Shown: piece by piece, positions 7,410-16,173 of the stretch
How positions within the stretch are numbered: the first letter of the stretch is position 1
How the letters are laid out: each line of letters opens with the position of its first letter
Assembly (NCBI GenBank): GCA_049642465.1
Contig: JBAROV010000219.1
Location: 1 to 64,000, forward strand
DNA length: 64,000 bases
From: CAWDPQ01 sp049642465
GTDB taxonomy: Bacteria; Acidobacteriota; Vicinamibacteria; Vicinamibacterales; 2-12-FULL-66-21
Direction of reading: 5' to 3'
Made by a program: the position numbers and the translations under genes
Notes under the pieces: model-generated
Database searches by the model: none
Seen by the model: the letters and a program-made list of their open reading frames with translations, nothing else
What the model was told of the DNA's origin: nothing

Positions 7410-8418
7410 GGTACTCGTCACTGGCGGCGCCGGCTTCATCGGTTCGAATTTCGTGCGTCACGCCATCGCGACACATCCCGATTGGCACATCACGACGCTC
7501 GACAAGCTCACCTATGCCGGACGGCTGGAGAACTTGAACGGCATTCTCGACCACCCGCGCCACGAGTTCGTGAAGGGAGACATCGCGGACCCGGCCGTTG
7601 CGGCGCCGCTCGTACAAGCCGCACACATCGTGGTGCATTTCGCGGCGGAGACGCACGTCGATCGCTCGATCAGGGATGCCGGCGATTTCATCACCACGGA
7701 TGTCTACGGAACATTTGTGCTGCTCGAGGCCGCGCGACAGGCGGCCGGTCTTCGGCGCTTCGTGCAGATCTCGACCGACGAGGTCTATGGCAGCGTCGCG
7801 AGCGGGGCGAGCAAAGAAACCGACGAATTACGACCGCGCAATCCCTACGCCGCGAGCAAAGCTGGCGCCGACCGGTTAGCGTACAGCTATTGGGCGACCT
7901 ATGACGTTCCCGTCGTCATCACTCGCGCGTCAAACAACTACGGGCCGAATCAGTTCCCCGAGAAAATCATCCCGCTCTTCATTACCAACGCCTTCGATGA
8001 CGTGCCGTTGCCGCTCTATGGCGACGGGCTCAACGAGCGTGATTGGCTGCACGTCAGCGATCATTGCGCCGCGCTGGATCTCCTCATTGGGTCGGGCACG
8101 CCTGGAGAGGTGTACAACATTGGAGGAGGCAACAGCGTTCGCAACGTGGATCTCACCCGCGAAATACTCCGGCTTTCCGGAAAGCCGGAGAGCCTGATTC
8201 GCCCAGTCGCTGACCGCCCAGGTCACGATCGCCGGTACTGTCTGGACACGTCCAAGGTTCGAGCGCTCGAGTGGCAGCCGCGGATCCCGTTTGAACAGGG
8301 ACTAGCCGACACCGTCTCGTGGTATCGCGCCAACGAGTGGTGGTGGCGGCCGATCAAGCACGAGGATCCCTCGTTCAAGGCGTATTACCAGAACCAGTAC
8401 GGCGAACGTCGCGCCTGA
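7402..8418 (+). CDS. rmlB: dTDP-glucose 4,6-dehydratase
   Basis: 338 residues of an extended short-chain dehydrogenase. It has VTGGAGFIGSNFVRH, HFAAETHVDRSI, STDEVYGS, the NPYAASKAGAD catalytic YxxxK, and SNNYGPNQFPEKIIPLFI. It converts dTDP-glucose to dTDP-4-keto-6-deoxyglucose with bound NAD. The neighbours supply the preceding step (RmlA) and the following step (RmlC-like). ATG 7402 begins right at the nucleotide-binding fold. Confidence 0.95.
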   Translation: MVEVLVTGGAGFIGSNFVRHAIATHPDWHITTLDKLTYAGRLENLNGILDHPRHEFVKGDIADPAVAAPLVQAAHIVVHFAAETHVDRSIRDAGDFITTDVYGTFVLLEAARQAAGLRRFVQISTDEVYGSVASGASKETDELRPRNPYAASKAGADRLAYSYWATYDVPVVITRASNNYGPNQFPEKIIPLFITNAFDDVPLPLYGDGLNERDWLHVSDHCAALDLLIGSGTPGEVYNIGGGNSVRNVDLTREILRLSGKPESLIRPVADRPGHDRRYCLDTSKVRALEWQPRIPFEQGLADTVSWYRANEWWWRPIKHEDPSFKAYYQNQYGERRA

Positions 8419-8428
8419 CGCTGACGCT

Positions 8429-9382
8429 GTGCCGGGTCCACCGCTGGTCACGGGCGCAACGGGCTTTGCCGGGAGTCACCTCGTCCATCTGCTATTGGCC
8501 CGAGAGCCACGGCTGGCTGCCTGGGGCCACACCGGCGGCCGCAGCCTGCCTGGGTCGAGAGACGAGCGGGTCTCGTGGGCGCAGGTTGATCTGCTCGACG
8601 CCAACGGCGTCACCGCCGCTCTCGAACAACTGCGGCCGTCGGCGATCTTTCACCTCGCGGGCATGGCGGACGTTCATGCGGCCTGGCGCTCGGCAGCGCC
8701 GGCGCTGCGAATCAACGCCCTCGGCACCCATCATCTTCTCGAGGCACTCCGGAAACTCCGTCTTGACATCCCGGTGCTCGTCACCGGATCGGCACTCGTC
8801 TACAGGCCGTCCAGCCGGGCTATCGACGAAGACTCTCCGCTCGTGCCAGCGTCTCCTTACGGCGTGAGCAAGCTCGCACAGGAAATGATGGCGCTCGGCG
8901 CGACGTGGTGTCGGGTATTCGTGGCGCGTCCGTTCAATCACGCCGGCCCGGGTCAGTCTGACGCGTACGTCACGTCGAGCTTTGCCCGTCAAATCGCCGA
9001 GATCGAGGCTGGACTTCGGGAGCCGGTGCTGCACGTCGGTAATCTCGAGTCGCGTCGCGACATCACGGATGTTCGCGATACGGTCCGCGCGTACGAACTG
9101 ATCCTGTCGCGGGGAACGCCCCGGCGGCCCTACAACGTCTGCTGCGGGAAGGCGTATCGCATTGCCGATTTGATGCGCACGCTTGTCAGTTCCGCACGCG
9201 TGGAGATTCAAATCCAGACAGATCCCGGTCGGCTCCGCCCAAGCGATACTCCTGTAGTACTCGGCAGTTTCGCCCAACTCGAGCGCGATACGGGTTGGCG
9301 GCCAGCGATACCTATCGAGCAGACGTTGTCGGATCTTCTCGACTACTGGCGCGCGATCACCGTGAGCAGGGTCGCACGGTGA
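8429..9382 (+). CDS. NAD-dependent epimerase/dehydratase, Rmd-like nucleotide-sugar reductase
   Basis: 317 residues, extended SDR. It has LVTGATGFAGSHLVHLLL, a SPYGVSKLAQE YxxxK motif, VARPFNHAGPGQSDAYV, LESRRDITDVRDTVRAYELI and RRPYNVCCGK. The PFNHxGPGQ and RRDFxDVRD style is that of GDP-4-keto-6-deoxymannose reductase (Rmd) and the related GDP-mannose dehydratase branch, not RmlD. It sits where RmlD would be expected, so it probably reduces the dTDP-4-keto sugar made upstream; that is inference. The start is GTG 8429, 10 nt after rmlB. It overlaps the next gene by 4 nt. Confidence 0.75.
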   Translation: MPGPPLVTGATGFAGSHLVHLLLAREPRLAAWGHTGGRSLPGSRDERVSWAQVDLLDANGVTAALEQLRPSAIFHLAGMADVHAAWRSAAPALRINALGTHHLLEALRKLRLDIPVLVTGSALVYRPSSRAIDEDSPLVPASPYGVSKLAQEMMALGATWCRVFVARPFNHAGPGQSDAYVTSSFARQIAEIEAGLREPVLHVGNLESRRDITDVRDTVRAYELILSRGTPRRPYNVCCGKAYRIADLMRTLVSSARVEIQIQTDPGRLRPSDTPVVLGSFAQLERDTGWRPAIPIEQTLSDLLDYWRAITVSRVAR

Positions 9383-10731
9383 TCGGCGAGTCGGAACCTC
9401 ACTCCGAGGACGCCCGTCAACTCGTCCACATGGCGATGGGCGGCTTCGCGCTGCTGCTGCGATACCTGCACTGGTGGCAGGCCGTTGTCCTGGCGGCGAC
9501 GGCAGTCGCGTTCAACATGTGGCTGCTGCGGCGCTTGACTGGTGGCCGGCTCCACCGTCCCTCCGAGCGGAACGGTGCGCTCCCGACGGGAATCGTCTTC
9601 TACCCCACTTCCATCCTGCTCCTGTTGCTTCTGATACCCAGCCGGCCCGACATTGTCGCGGTGGCGTGGGGAATCATGGCAGCGGGTGACGGAGCAGCAA
9701 CGCTGGTGGGAAGACGTTGGCAGGGCGCACGGATACCCTGGAACCGCGAAAAGACGCTGGGCGGAACGGTCGCGTTCGTGATTGCCGGCGGAGCGGCCGG
9801 ATCGTTTCTGGGATGGTGGTGCCGGTCGGCGATCGTTCCACCGCCGTTCGAGGCGTTCTCACTCTTCGCCCCCCTCATCGCCGCGATTGCCGCCGCCGCT
9901 GTCGAAACCGTACCCATCCGCTTGGACGACAACCTGTCCGTGCCGGCCAGTGCCGCTCTTGTAATGTGGCCGCTCTCGCTCGTGAATCCTGAATTGGCTG
10001 CCGCAGCAATCTCCTCCGCGAAATCGACGCTCATGCTGGCGATCCTTGCGAACGGATCCGTGGCGATCGCCGGCTATGCCGCCCGAACCGTGTCCATGTC
10101 TGGCGCAGTCGCCGGCTTCATCATTGGCGCGACGATATTCTTGTTTGCCGGATGGCAGGGATGGTTGCTGCTCCTCGCCGCGTTTCTCGGCGCAAGCCTC
10201 ACCTCGCGCATCGGACTCCAGCGGAAAACACGCCTCGGGATTGCCGAAGCTCACGACGGCCGCCGCGGAGCCGGAAACGCCATCGCCAACACTGGAATCG
10301 CCGCCGTCGCAGCCGCGGCGTCGGCCTTCACGTATGCCCACGAGGCGGCACTGCTGGCGTTTGCGGCAGCACTGACCGCCGGTGCGAGCGACACGATCGC
10401 AAGCGAGATCGGCAAAGCCTGGGGCCGGAGGACGTGGTTGATTGCACCAATGCGACACGTGCCACCTGGAACGTCCGGTGCGATGTCGCTCGAAGGCACC
10501 GCGGCTGGACTCGTCGGCGCACTCGGCCTCGGAGCCCTGGCGATCGCGCTGGGCCTGGTTCCAGGTAGCGCCTTGACTGCAATCGTTGCCGGCGCCACGA
10601 TCGGGTCGCTTGTCGAGAGTGGCCTGGCCGCGACGCTCGAGCCATCGGGCATCCTGAACAATGATGCGCTGAACTTCATCAACACGGGTTTGGCGGCATT
10701 CGCGGCGCTCGTCATCAGCGACCTGGCATGA
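9379..10731 (+). CDS. Fusion of a phytol/dolichol-kinase-like domain and a DUF92 (VTE6-like) domain
   Basis: About 450 residues, almost wholly hydrophobic with many membrane segments. Residues ~10-210 look like the phytol/dolichol kinase family (VTE5, SEC59): RQLVHMAMGG, GDGAATLVGRRW, the PWNREKTLGG segment and VPIRLDDNLSVP. Residues ~225-445 look like DUF92/TMEM19: AHDGRRGAGNAIANTG, GASDTIASEIGKAWGRR and HVPPGTSGAMSLEGTAAG. In plants VTE5 phosphorylates phytol and VTE6 phosphorylates phytyl phosphate; here both are in one chain. It overlaps the UbiA prenyltransferase gene by 4 nt, which would use such a diphosphate. GTG 9379 overlaps the preceding stop. Substrate is unknown; the domain assignment is from motif memory. 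Confidence 0.72.
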   Translation: MIGESEPHSEDARQLVHMAMGGFALLLRYLHWWQAVVLAATAVAFNMWLLRRLTGGRLHRPSERNGALPTGIVFYPTSILLLLLLIPSRPDIVAVAWGIMAAGDGAATLVGRRWQGARIPWNREKTLGGTVAFVIAGGAAGSFLGWWCRSAIVPPPFEAFSLFAPLIAAIAAAAVETVPIRLDDNLSVPASAALVMWPLSLVNPELAAAAISSAKSTLMLAILANGSVAIAGYAARTVSMSGAVAGFIIGATIFLFAGWQGWLLLLAAFLGASLTSRIGLQRKTRLGIAEAHDGRRGAGNAIANTGIAAVAAAASAFTYAHEAALLAFAAALTAGASDTIASEIGKAWGRRTWLIAPMRHVPPGTSGAMSLEGTAAGLVGALGLGALAIALGLVPGSALTAIVAGATIGSLVESGLAATLEPSGILNNDALNFINTGLAAFAALVISDLA

Positions 10732-11642
10732 ACGCCTCACGCGCGCGCGTCTGGCTCGAGCTCTCGCGCCCCTTCACCCTCGTCGCACCCGCGTTAGGTT
10801 TCGCGTCCGGGGCCGTGACTGCGGCTGGGGCCACGCCGCAAGAGCCGTTCGATTTGCAGTTGCTCGTCTATCCGGTCGTGGGTTTGACGATGGCCGCCGT
10901 GCTCAATGCGGCATCGAACGCGCTCAATCAAATCTACGACCTCGAAATCGATCGCATCAACAAGCCCCATCGTCCACTGCCGTCGCATCGCGTGTCGCTC
11001 CGTGAGGCGTGGGTCTTCACCGTCATCTGCTACGCCGTCGCCCTCGTGCTCGCATGGCTCGTCGCGCCTGATGGCCGGCACGAGTGCTTCTGGATTGTCG
11101 CGGTCGCGACTGTCATCACCATCCTGTATTCGGTTCCACCATTTCGGACCAAGCGGCTGGGGATCTGGGCGAACGTGACCATCGCCATCCCGCGCGGTGT
11201 GCTGCTCAAGGTTGCCGGCTGGTCGTCTGTCAAGACGATGGTCGGAGTCGAGCCGTGGTATATCGGCGCCATCTTCGGCTTGTTTCTGCTTGGCGCGTCC
11301 ACGACCAAGGATTTCGCAGACATGGAGGGCGATGCGCGAGGCGGCTGCAGGACGCTGCCGATCATCTACGGGGTGCGGAAAGCGGCCTGGATGATCTCGC
11401 CATCCTTTGTAGTGCCGTTCCTGATGATCTCCGCGGGCGCCTTTGCCGGCATTCTCACAGGAAGTTTTCTGCTGCTGCAGCTCCTCTCGCTGATCATGAC
11501 GGCCTACGGTTTGTACGTTTGTTATCTGATGCTGCGCCGTCCCGAGGATCTGGCTGTCGAGGAGAACCACGTGTCGTGGGCCCACATGTATCGAATGATG
11601 TTCGTGGCCCAGGTCGGGTTTGCAGTCGCCTACATCCTCTGA
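10728..11642 (+). CDS. UbiA-family prenyltransferase
   Basis: 304 residues with about eight or nine membrane segments. The first Asp-rich motif is NALNQIYDLEIDRINKPHRP and the second is TKDFADMEGDARGG. It attaches a prenyl chain to an aromatic or other acceptor at the membrane. The family includes MenA, UbiA, homogentisate prenyltransferases, chlorophyll synthase and DGGGP synthase; this one cannot be placed firmly. The upstream overlapping gene is a putative prenol and prenyl-phosphate kinase, so a salvaged prenyl diphosphate may be its donor. Its stop codon is part of a perfect 24-bp tandem duplication. Confidence 0.88.
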   Translation: MNASRARVWLELSRPFTLVAPALGFASGAVTAAGATPQEPFDLQLLVYPVVGLTMAAVLNAASNALNQIYDLEIDRINKPHRPLPSHRVSLREAWVFTVICYAVALVLAWLVAPDGRHECFWIVAVATVITILYSVPPFRTKRLGIWANVTIAIPRGVLLKVAGWSSVKTMVGVEPWYIGAIFGLFLLGASTTKDFADMEGDARGGCRTLPIIYGVRKAAWMISPSFVVPFLMISAGAFAGILTGSFLLLQLLSLIMTAYGLYVCYLMLRRPEDLAVEENHVSWAHMYRMMFVAQVGFAVAYIL

Positions 11643-11695
11643 CGTCGGCAACTCCCAATTCTCTGACGTCGGCAACTCCCAATTCCCAACTCCCA
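11637..11695 (+). repeat. 24-bp tandem duplication running into ACTCCCA heptamers
   Basis: Positions 11637-11660 and 11661-11684 are identical 24-bp units, the first containing the stop codon of the prenyltransferase gene. Each ends in ACTCCCAATT, and the second continues as ACTCCCA (11675-11681), ATTCCCA and ACTCCCA up to 11695. This is the same heptamer as near folC. Confidence 0.9.
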
Positions 11696-11755
11696 AACCA
11701 GGTGATTTGGGTCTTGACAGGCTGGCGCTGTCTGAGGCGAAATAAAAGCGAAGCC

Positions 11756-12808
11756 ATGGGCGAGCAGGGAATCTTTTTCGAGCTCGGACGGCGTCCGCCA
11801 ACCACGAAGACCATCGCTCTTCGGATCAAGGAGTCCGGCCCTTCCGTGGGCCTGGATCAGGCTCAGTTGCGCGCCGACGCTGCTCGGTACCAGGAGGTGA
11901 CCTGCAGGTCCGCCTTGAATCCGGTCAAGGGAATGCCCTTCAACTGGACCTTGAATCCCTATCGCGGCTGCACACATGGTTGTCATTACTGCTTCGCGCG
12001 TCGGTATCAAACGCAATTCGCGCTCGGTCCAGGAGACCACTTCTCATCAGTAATCTTCGTCAAGACCAACATCGTCGAGGTCTTGACGCGCGAAGTCGAC
12101 AGACCGTCGTGGCCACGGGAGCAGGTTGCGGTCGGCACGGCCACGGACCCCTATCAACCGATCGAGGGCCATTACAGGCTCACTCGTGGATCGCTCCAGG
12201 CGTTACTTGCGGCGCGGACACCGATCGGGCTCGTCACGAAAGGTCCGATGGTGGTCCGGGACGCCGACGTCCTCAGCGAGCTCGGTCGTGAGGTGGGCTG
12301 CACGGTGTACATGAGCGTCCCAACCGTCGATGAAGAGACGTGGTCGGCGCTGGAGCCCGGTACGGCGCATCCACTGCAGCGGCTTCGGGCGGTGCGTACG
12401 CTGCGAGATGCCGGAGTCAACGCCGGAGTGCTGATGGCACCCGTCGTTCCCGGCTTCACCACCCAACCTGCGAAACTCGAAGCCACGATCAAGGCGGTCG
12501 CGGAACACGGCGCGGCCTTCATGGGTGCAAACCTGCTCTATCTGAAAGGAGGAACCAAGGATCACTTCATGGGATTTCTCGCGAAGGAGTTCCCCCAGAT
12601 GCTGCCCGGATATCAGCGACTCTATCCCGGCGCGTATGCGCCGTCCTCATACGTGACGGCGGTGCGCCAGGTGATCAACGCGCTTCAGGAACGCCACGAT
12701 GTTCGCCGCCGGGCTGCCAAAGTGCCTGCCGAACCCAGCGCTGGCGAACACGCTGAGAGCAGCGAAGCACAGACCGTCTTCGAATGGGCAACCGCCTCAG
12801 AGGATTGA
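11756..12808 (+). CDS. SplB-like radical SAM protein
   Basis: 350 residues. The radical SAM cluster motif is CTHGCHYC (CxxxCxxC) within NPYRGCTHGCHYCFARRY, preceded by ALNPVKGMPFNW. GTATDPYQPIEGHYRLTRG and APVVPGF are typical of the SplB-related group often annotated as Rv2578c family. SplB itself repairs spore photoproduct; the function of this subgroup is not established. ATG 11756 is chosen because the upstream open frame is only repeat sequence and the shadow of the prenyltransferase gene. A TTGACA hexamer lies at 11714-11719 without a well-spaced -10. Confidence 0.85.
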   Translation: MGEQGIFFELGRRPPTTKTIALRIKESGPSVGLDQAQLRADAARYQEVTCRSALNPVKGMPFNWTLNPYRGCTHGCHYCFARRYQTQFALGPGDHFSSVIFVKTNIVEVLTREVDRPSWPREQVAVGTATDPYQPIEGHYRLTRGSLQALLAARTPIGLVTKGPMVVRDADVLSELGREVGCTVYMSVPTVDEETWSALEPGTAHPLQRLRAVRTLRDAGVNAGVLMAPVVPGFTTQPAKLEATIKAVAEHGAAFMGANLLYLKGGTKDHFMGFLAKEFPQMLPGYQRLYPGAYAPSSYVTAVRQVINALQERHDVRRRAAKVPAEPSAGEHAESSEAQTVFEWATASED

Positions 12809-12825
12809 GACGTCGGACGCTGATG

Positions 12826-15117
12826 TCAGGCGATCGCCGCGAGTTGAGGAATCCCTCCAGCCGCCGGCGCGACCTCGATCTCCAGACGGCCGTCGCGAAC
12901 TTCAGCCGTAAACGCCTGCCCCTCGGTCCACCGCTGACTGATTGGCAGCTTGATGCGCTCGTCGATGCAGCGTTTCAGGAAGCGCGCGCCGTAAGCGAGG
13001 CTGTAGCCGTCCTGAACGAGTTGCTCGAGCGCTTCGCTCGAGACCTGGAGTATGCGGCCGTTTCGCAGCAGCGACTGTTTGATCCGATCGATCTGCTGAA
13101 TGGCAACCGCGCGCACTTCATCCTTGGTCAGCGGCTGGAAGAGAATCACCTCGTCGATCCGGTTGCGGAATTCAGGTGAGAATCTTCGCTCGACCTCCCG
13201 CATGACTTCCCCCTGGATCTGCTCGATTCCGACTTGCTTGGCCAGGAATCCCAGCGGATTCGTCAATTTGCGGAAAAACTCCGATCCGATGTTGGACGTC
13301 ATGATCACAATCGCGTCGCTCAGGTAGACGCGTTTGCCCCGGCCGTCCGTGATCCACCCTTCGTCGAAGGCCTGCAGGAACACGTTCAACATCGCCGGGC
13401 TCGCCTTTTCGACTTCGTCCAGCAGCACGACGGAGTACGGGTTGTCCTTCAGCTGATTGGTGAGCACGCCGCCCCGCTCCGAACCGACGATCCCGCGTGG
13501 CATGCCGATCAGTTTGTCCACCGAGACCGCGCCATCCTGATATTCGGACATGTCCACCCGGACGATCTTCTTGTCGTCGCCGAACAGGAACTCCGCAACC
13601 GACTTGGCAAGCTCGGTTTTCCCCACACCGGTCGGTCCGAGGAAAAGCAGAACGCCGTCTGGACGGTCGAAGCCATCCTTGAGCGGACCCTTGTTGAGCA
13701 CCAATCGACGCGACACGGCGCGAATCGCCTCGCGCTGACCGACGACGCGCGTGCCAAGCTTGTCCTCGATGTCGTGGAACCGTTCCGTCACCTCGCGGAA
13801 AACCATGTCCTCCGGGATCCGCGCGACCTTTGAAATGACGCTGACGACGTCGGCGCCCGTGACTTCCCAGCGGCGGGCAATCTCCGCTTTGACGGCGGCC
13901 GTGTCCAGCCAGCCAATGACCTTGTCGGGCAGTTGCAGGTGCCGCATATACCTGGGCGACATCTCGAGCGCCGTCTCGATTGCTTCGTCCTTGATGTGGA
14001 CGGAGTAGTTGCGCTCGAGTCGGGGACGCAGGTTGTAGAGGATCGTGCGCGTCTCTTCGATCGACGGTTCGCAGACTTGAACGGTTCGGAAGCGGCGTGC
14101 GAGCGCCTCGTCTTCTTGAATGAATTCCTTGTACTCGCTGAGCGTCGTCGCGCCGATGATGCGGACCTCGCCCCGCGCCAGCACGGACTTGAAGACGTTG
14201 GCGGCATCCGACGGCGCCCCGAGCGCCGATCCCGCTCCAATCATGGTGTGCACTTCGTCGATGAACAGGATGAGGCTCGGGCGTTCCTTGATTTCGCGGA
14301 TGACGTTCTGAATGCGATCCTCGAACATGCCGCGCAGCATCGTGCCGGCAACCATCGTGTTCATCTGCAGGTTCACGATCTGGCAGTCACGAAGGCGCAC
14401 GGGGACCTTGTCGGGTTCGAACTCGATGCGCCGGGCCAATCCTTCAGCAATCGCGGTCTTGCCAACCCCTGGTTCCCCGAGCAGCAGGACGGAGTTTGCC
14501 CGCTCGCGGTGACAGAGGATTTCGAGCACCTGCTGCATCTCCAGGTCGCGACCGTACACGGGTGGAATTCGATCCTGGCGGGCGAGCTGATTCAGGTTCG
14601 TCGCGAAGTGCTTCAGGAATGGCGGCAACTCAAATCGCTTCTTGAGCCGTTCTTCCCGCAGTTCGTGGTCGCGCATCCGCGTCGTCAGGCGCGATACCAG
14701 CGCTTCGGGCTCGATGCCGTGGCGACGAATGATCGAGACCGGTACCCCTTGGGTCTCCTCGAAAATCGCGGAAAACAGGTCCGTGGCTTCCACGGTGTGG
14801 CGTCCCGACCGGCTGGCGTGCAGCAGGGCGAGCTTGAACAAGAGCTTTGTAGACGGCGCCACGCGCAGGTCACGTCCAGGCGTGCTCGGCAGTAGACGGA
14901 GGTGCTCTTCGAGCGCCTGGAGGATCTCGTGCGGGTTCAGGTTGAGGTCGCGCATCACCTGCCCGAACATGTCCCATTCGACCTGAGCAAAAGCCAGGCA
15001 GACATGCTCGTTGGTGAGCAGTGCATGCTCACGTCGGCGTGCTTCGTCGAGCGCCCGGTCTACGACGCGCTCGGCTGAGTCGGCCAACTTGTTCTGCGGG
15101 ATGTCGAAGTCCTCCAC
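12826..15117 (-). CDS. clpA: ClpA/ClpC-type AAA+ unfoldase, ATP-binding subunit of a Clp protease
   Basis: 763 residues with two AAA+ modules. A Clp N-domain comes first (RALDEARRREHALLTNEHVCLA). Module 1 has GEPGVGKT and LILFIDEVHTMIGAG; module 2 has GPTGVGKTELAKS and SVVLLDEVEKASPAML. The region between the modules is short, without the ClpB-type long coiled coil. An LGF tripeptide in NPLGFLAKQ sits where ClpA, ClpC and ClpX carry their ClpP-binding IGL/VGF loop, so a ClpP partner is likely. No clpS or clpP is adjacent. GTG 15117 is preceded by GGGAGG at about 5 nt. The ClpA or ClpC label is by architecture only. Confidence 0.9.
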   Translation of the reverse strand: MEDFDIPQNKLADSAERVVDRALDEARRREHALLTNEHVCLAFAQVEWDMFGQVMRDLNLNPHEILQALEEHLRLLPSTPGRDLRVAPSTKLLFKLALLHASRSGRHTVEATDLFSAIFEETQGVPVSIIRRHGIEPEALVSRLTTRMRDHELREERLKKRFELPPFLKHFATNLNQLARQDRIPPVYGRDLEMQQVLEILCHRERANSVLLLGEPGVGKTAIAEGLARRIEFEPDKVPVRLRDCQIVNLQMNTMVAGTMLRGMFEDRIQNVIREIKERPSLILFIDEVHTMIGAGSALGAPSDAANVFKSVLARGEVRIIGATTLSEYKEFIQEDEALARRFRTVQVCEPSIEETRTILYNLRPRLERNYSVHIKDEAIETALEMSPRYMRHLQLPDKVIGWLDTAAVKAEIARRWEVTGADVVSVISKVARIPEDMVFREVTERFHDIEDKLGTRVVGQREAIRAVSRRLVLNKGPLKDGFDRPDGVLLFLGPTGVGKTELAKSVAEFLFGDDKKIVRVDMSEYQDGAVSVDKLIGMPRGIVGSERGGVLTNQLKDNPYSVVLLDEVEKASPAMLNVFLQAFDEGWITDGRGKRVYLSDAIVIMTSNIGSEFFRKLTNPLGFLAKQVGIEQIQGEVMREVERRFSPEFRNRIDEVILFQPLTKDEVRAVAIQQIDRIKQSLLRNGRILQVSSEALEQLVQDGYSLAYGARFLKRCIDERIKLPISQRWTEGQAFTAEVRDGRLEIEVAPAAGGIPQLAAIA

Positions 15118-15338
15118 GGTACCTCCCGTCCATCCGACCCATCGCGTCGAATGATCAAGTCGCAGAGGGAGGCAGCAAGAGGCAGGCCAACGATGCGTCG
15201 TTTCGTACGTGCCGTAATCAGCTGAAAAGAGAGGAGAAACAGATGTGTGGATCGTCCGCCACACTTTTTAGGAAGCGGCGCCGTGTCCTACCACGCGGTG
15301 AGGTGGAGTACGGCGCCGCCACATGAAGGGGAATTCCC

Positions 15339-16169
15339 TTACCGCGAGCCTTCGAGCAATGCGCGGATGCGCGCCTCCGTTGGCGGATGCGTGCTGAAGA
15401 GGGACATCAGACCGCCGCCCGCGAACGGCTTGATGATGAACATATGTGCGGTCGCTGGGTTCGCGTCCAGTGGAACGCGTTTGACCGCCGCATCGATCTT
15501 CCTGAGCGCGTCGGCAAGGCCGTAGGGCGTGCCCGCTATCGCAGCCCCCGTGGCATCCGCTCCAAACTCGCGCGAGCGCGAGATCGCAAACTGGATCAAC
15601 ATCGCGGCAATCGGGGCCAGAATCATCATCCCTAGCAGCACGATCGGGTTAGAGCCTCCGTCACGGTCGTCACGCCCCCCGCCGAAGAACATGGCGAACC
15701 GCGCCGACATCATAATCGCCGCCGCGAGCGTCGCGGCAATCGAGCTTGTCAGGATGTCCCGGTTCTTCACGTGTGCCAGCTCGTGCGCGATCACGCCCTC
15801 GAGTTCGTGCTCGCTCAGCACCCGCATGATGCCCTCTGTGGCTGCCACCGCCGCGTGAGAAGGATTGCGGCCGGTCGCAAACGCATTCGGCGAAGCGTCC
15901 GGGATGACGTAGACCTTCGGCATCGGCAGATTCGCGCGCTGAACGAGCCTCTGGGTGATCTGGTACAGCGGATGGGAAGGTGGCACTTCCTGCGCCCTGT
16001 ACATCCGGAGGACGATCTTGTCCGAGAACCAGTACGACCCGAAGTTCATCAGCGCGGCAAAGACAAAGGCGGTCATCATGCCGCTGGCTCCGCCCAGCAG
16101 CTCGCCAATCAAGAGCAGAAGGCCACTTAAGGCTCCGAGCAGCACCGCTGTTTTCAAACCGTTGTTCAT
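15339..16169 (-). CDS. htpX: Zinc metalloprotease HtpX
   Basis: 276 residues, family M48. It has two N-terminal membrane segments, the zinc motif HELAH near residue 130 (EGVIAHELAHVKNRD) and the third ligand Glu in SREFGADATG, followed by THPPTEARIRALL. HtpX degrades damaged membrane proteins from the inner membrane. ATG 16169 has no Shine-Dalgarno, but TAAAAT ends 6 nt before it, suggesting a leaderless message. The stop of the upstream M20 gene overlaps that hexamer. Confidence 0.95.
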   Translation of the reverse strand: MNNGLKTAVLLGALSGLLLLIGELLGGASGMMTAFVFAALMNFGSYWFSDKIVLRMYRAQEVPPSHPLYQITQRLVQRANLPMPKVYVIPDASPNAFATGRNPSHAAVAATEGIMRVLSEHELEGVIAHELAHVKNRDILTSSIAATLAAAIMMSARFAMFFGGGRDDRDGGSNPIVLLGMMILAPIAAMLIQFAISRSREFGADATGAAIAGTPYGLADALRKIDAAVKRVPLDANPATAHMFIIKPFAGGGLMSLFSTHPPTEARIRALLEGSR

Positions 16170-16173
16170 GGAC

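Noticed and set aside
11714..11750. Promoter for the SplB-like gene from a perfect TTGACA
   Set aside because: No -10 lies at 16-19 bp; the closest candidate (TAAAAG at 11743-11748) is 23 bp away, so it was not listed as a feature.
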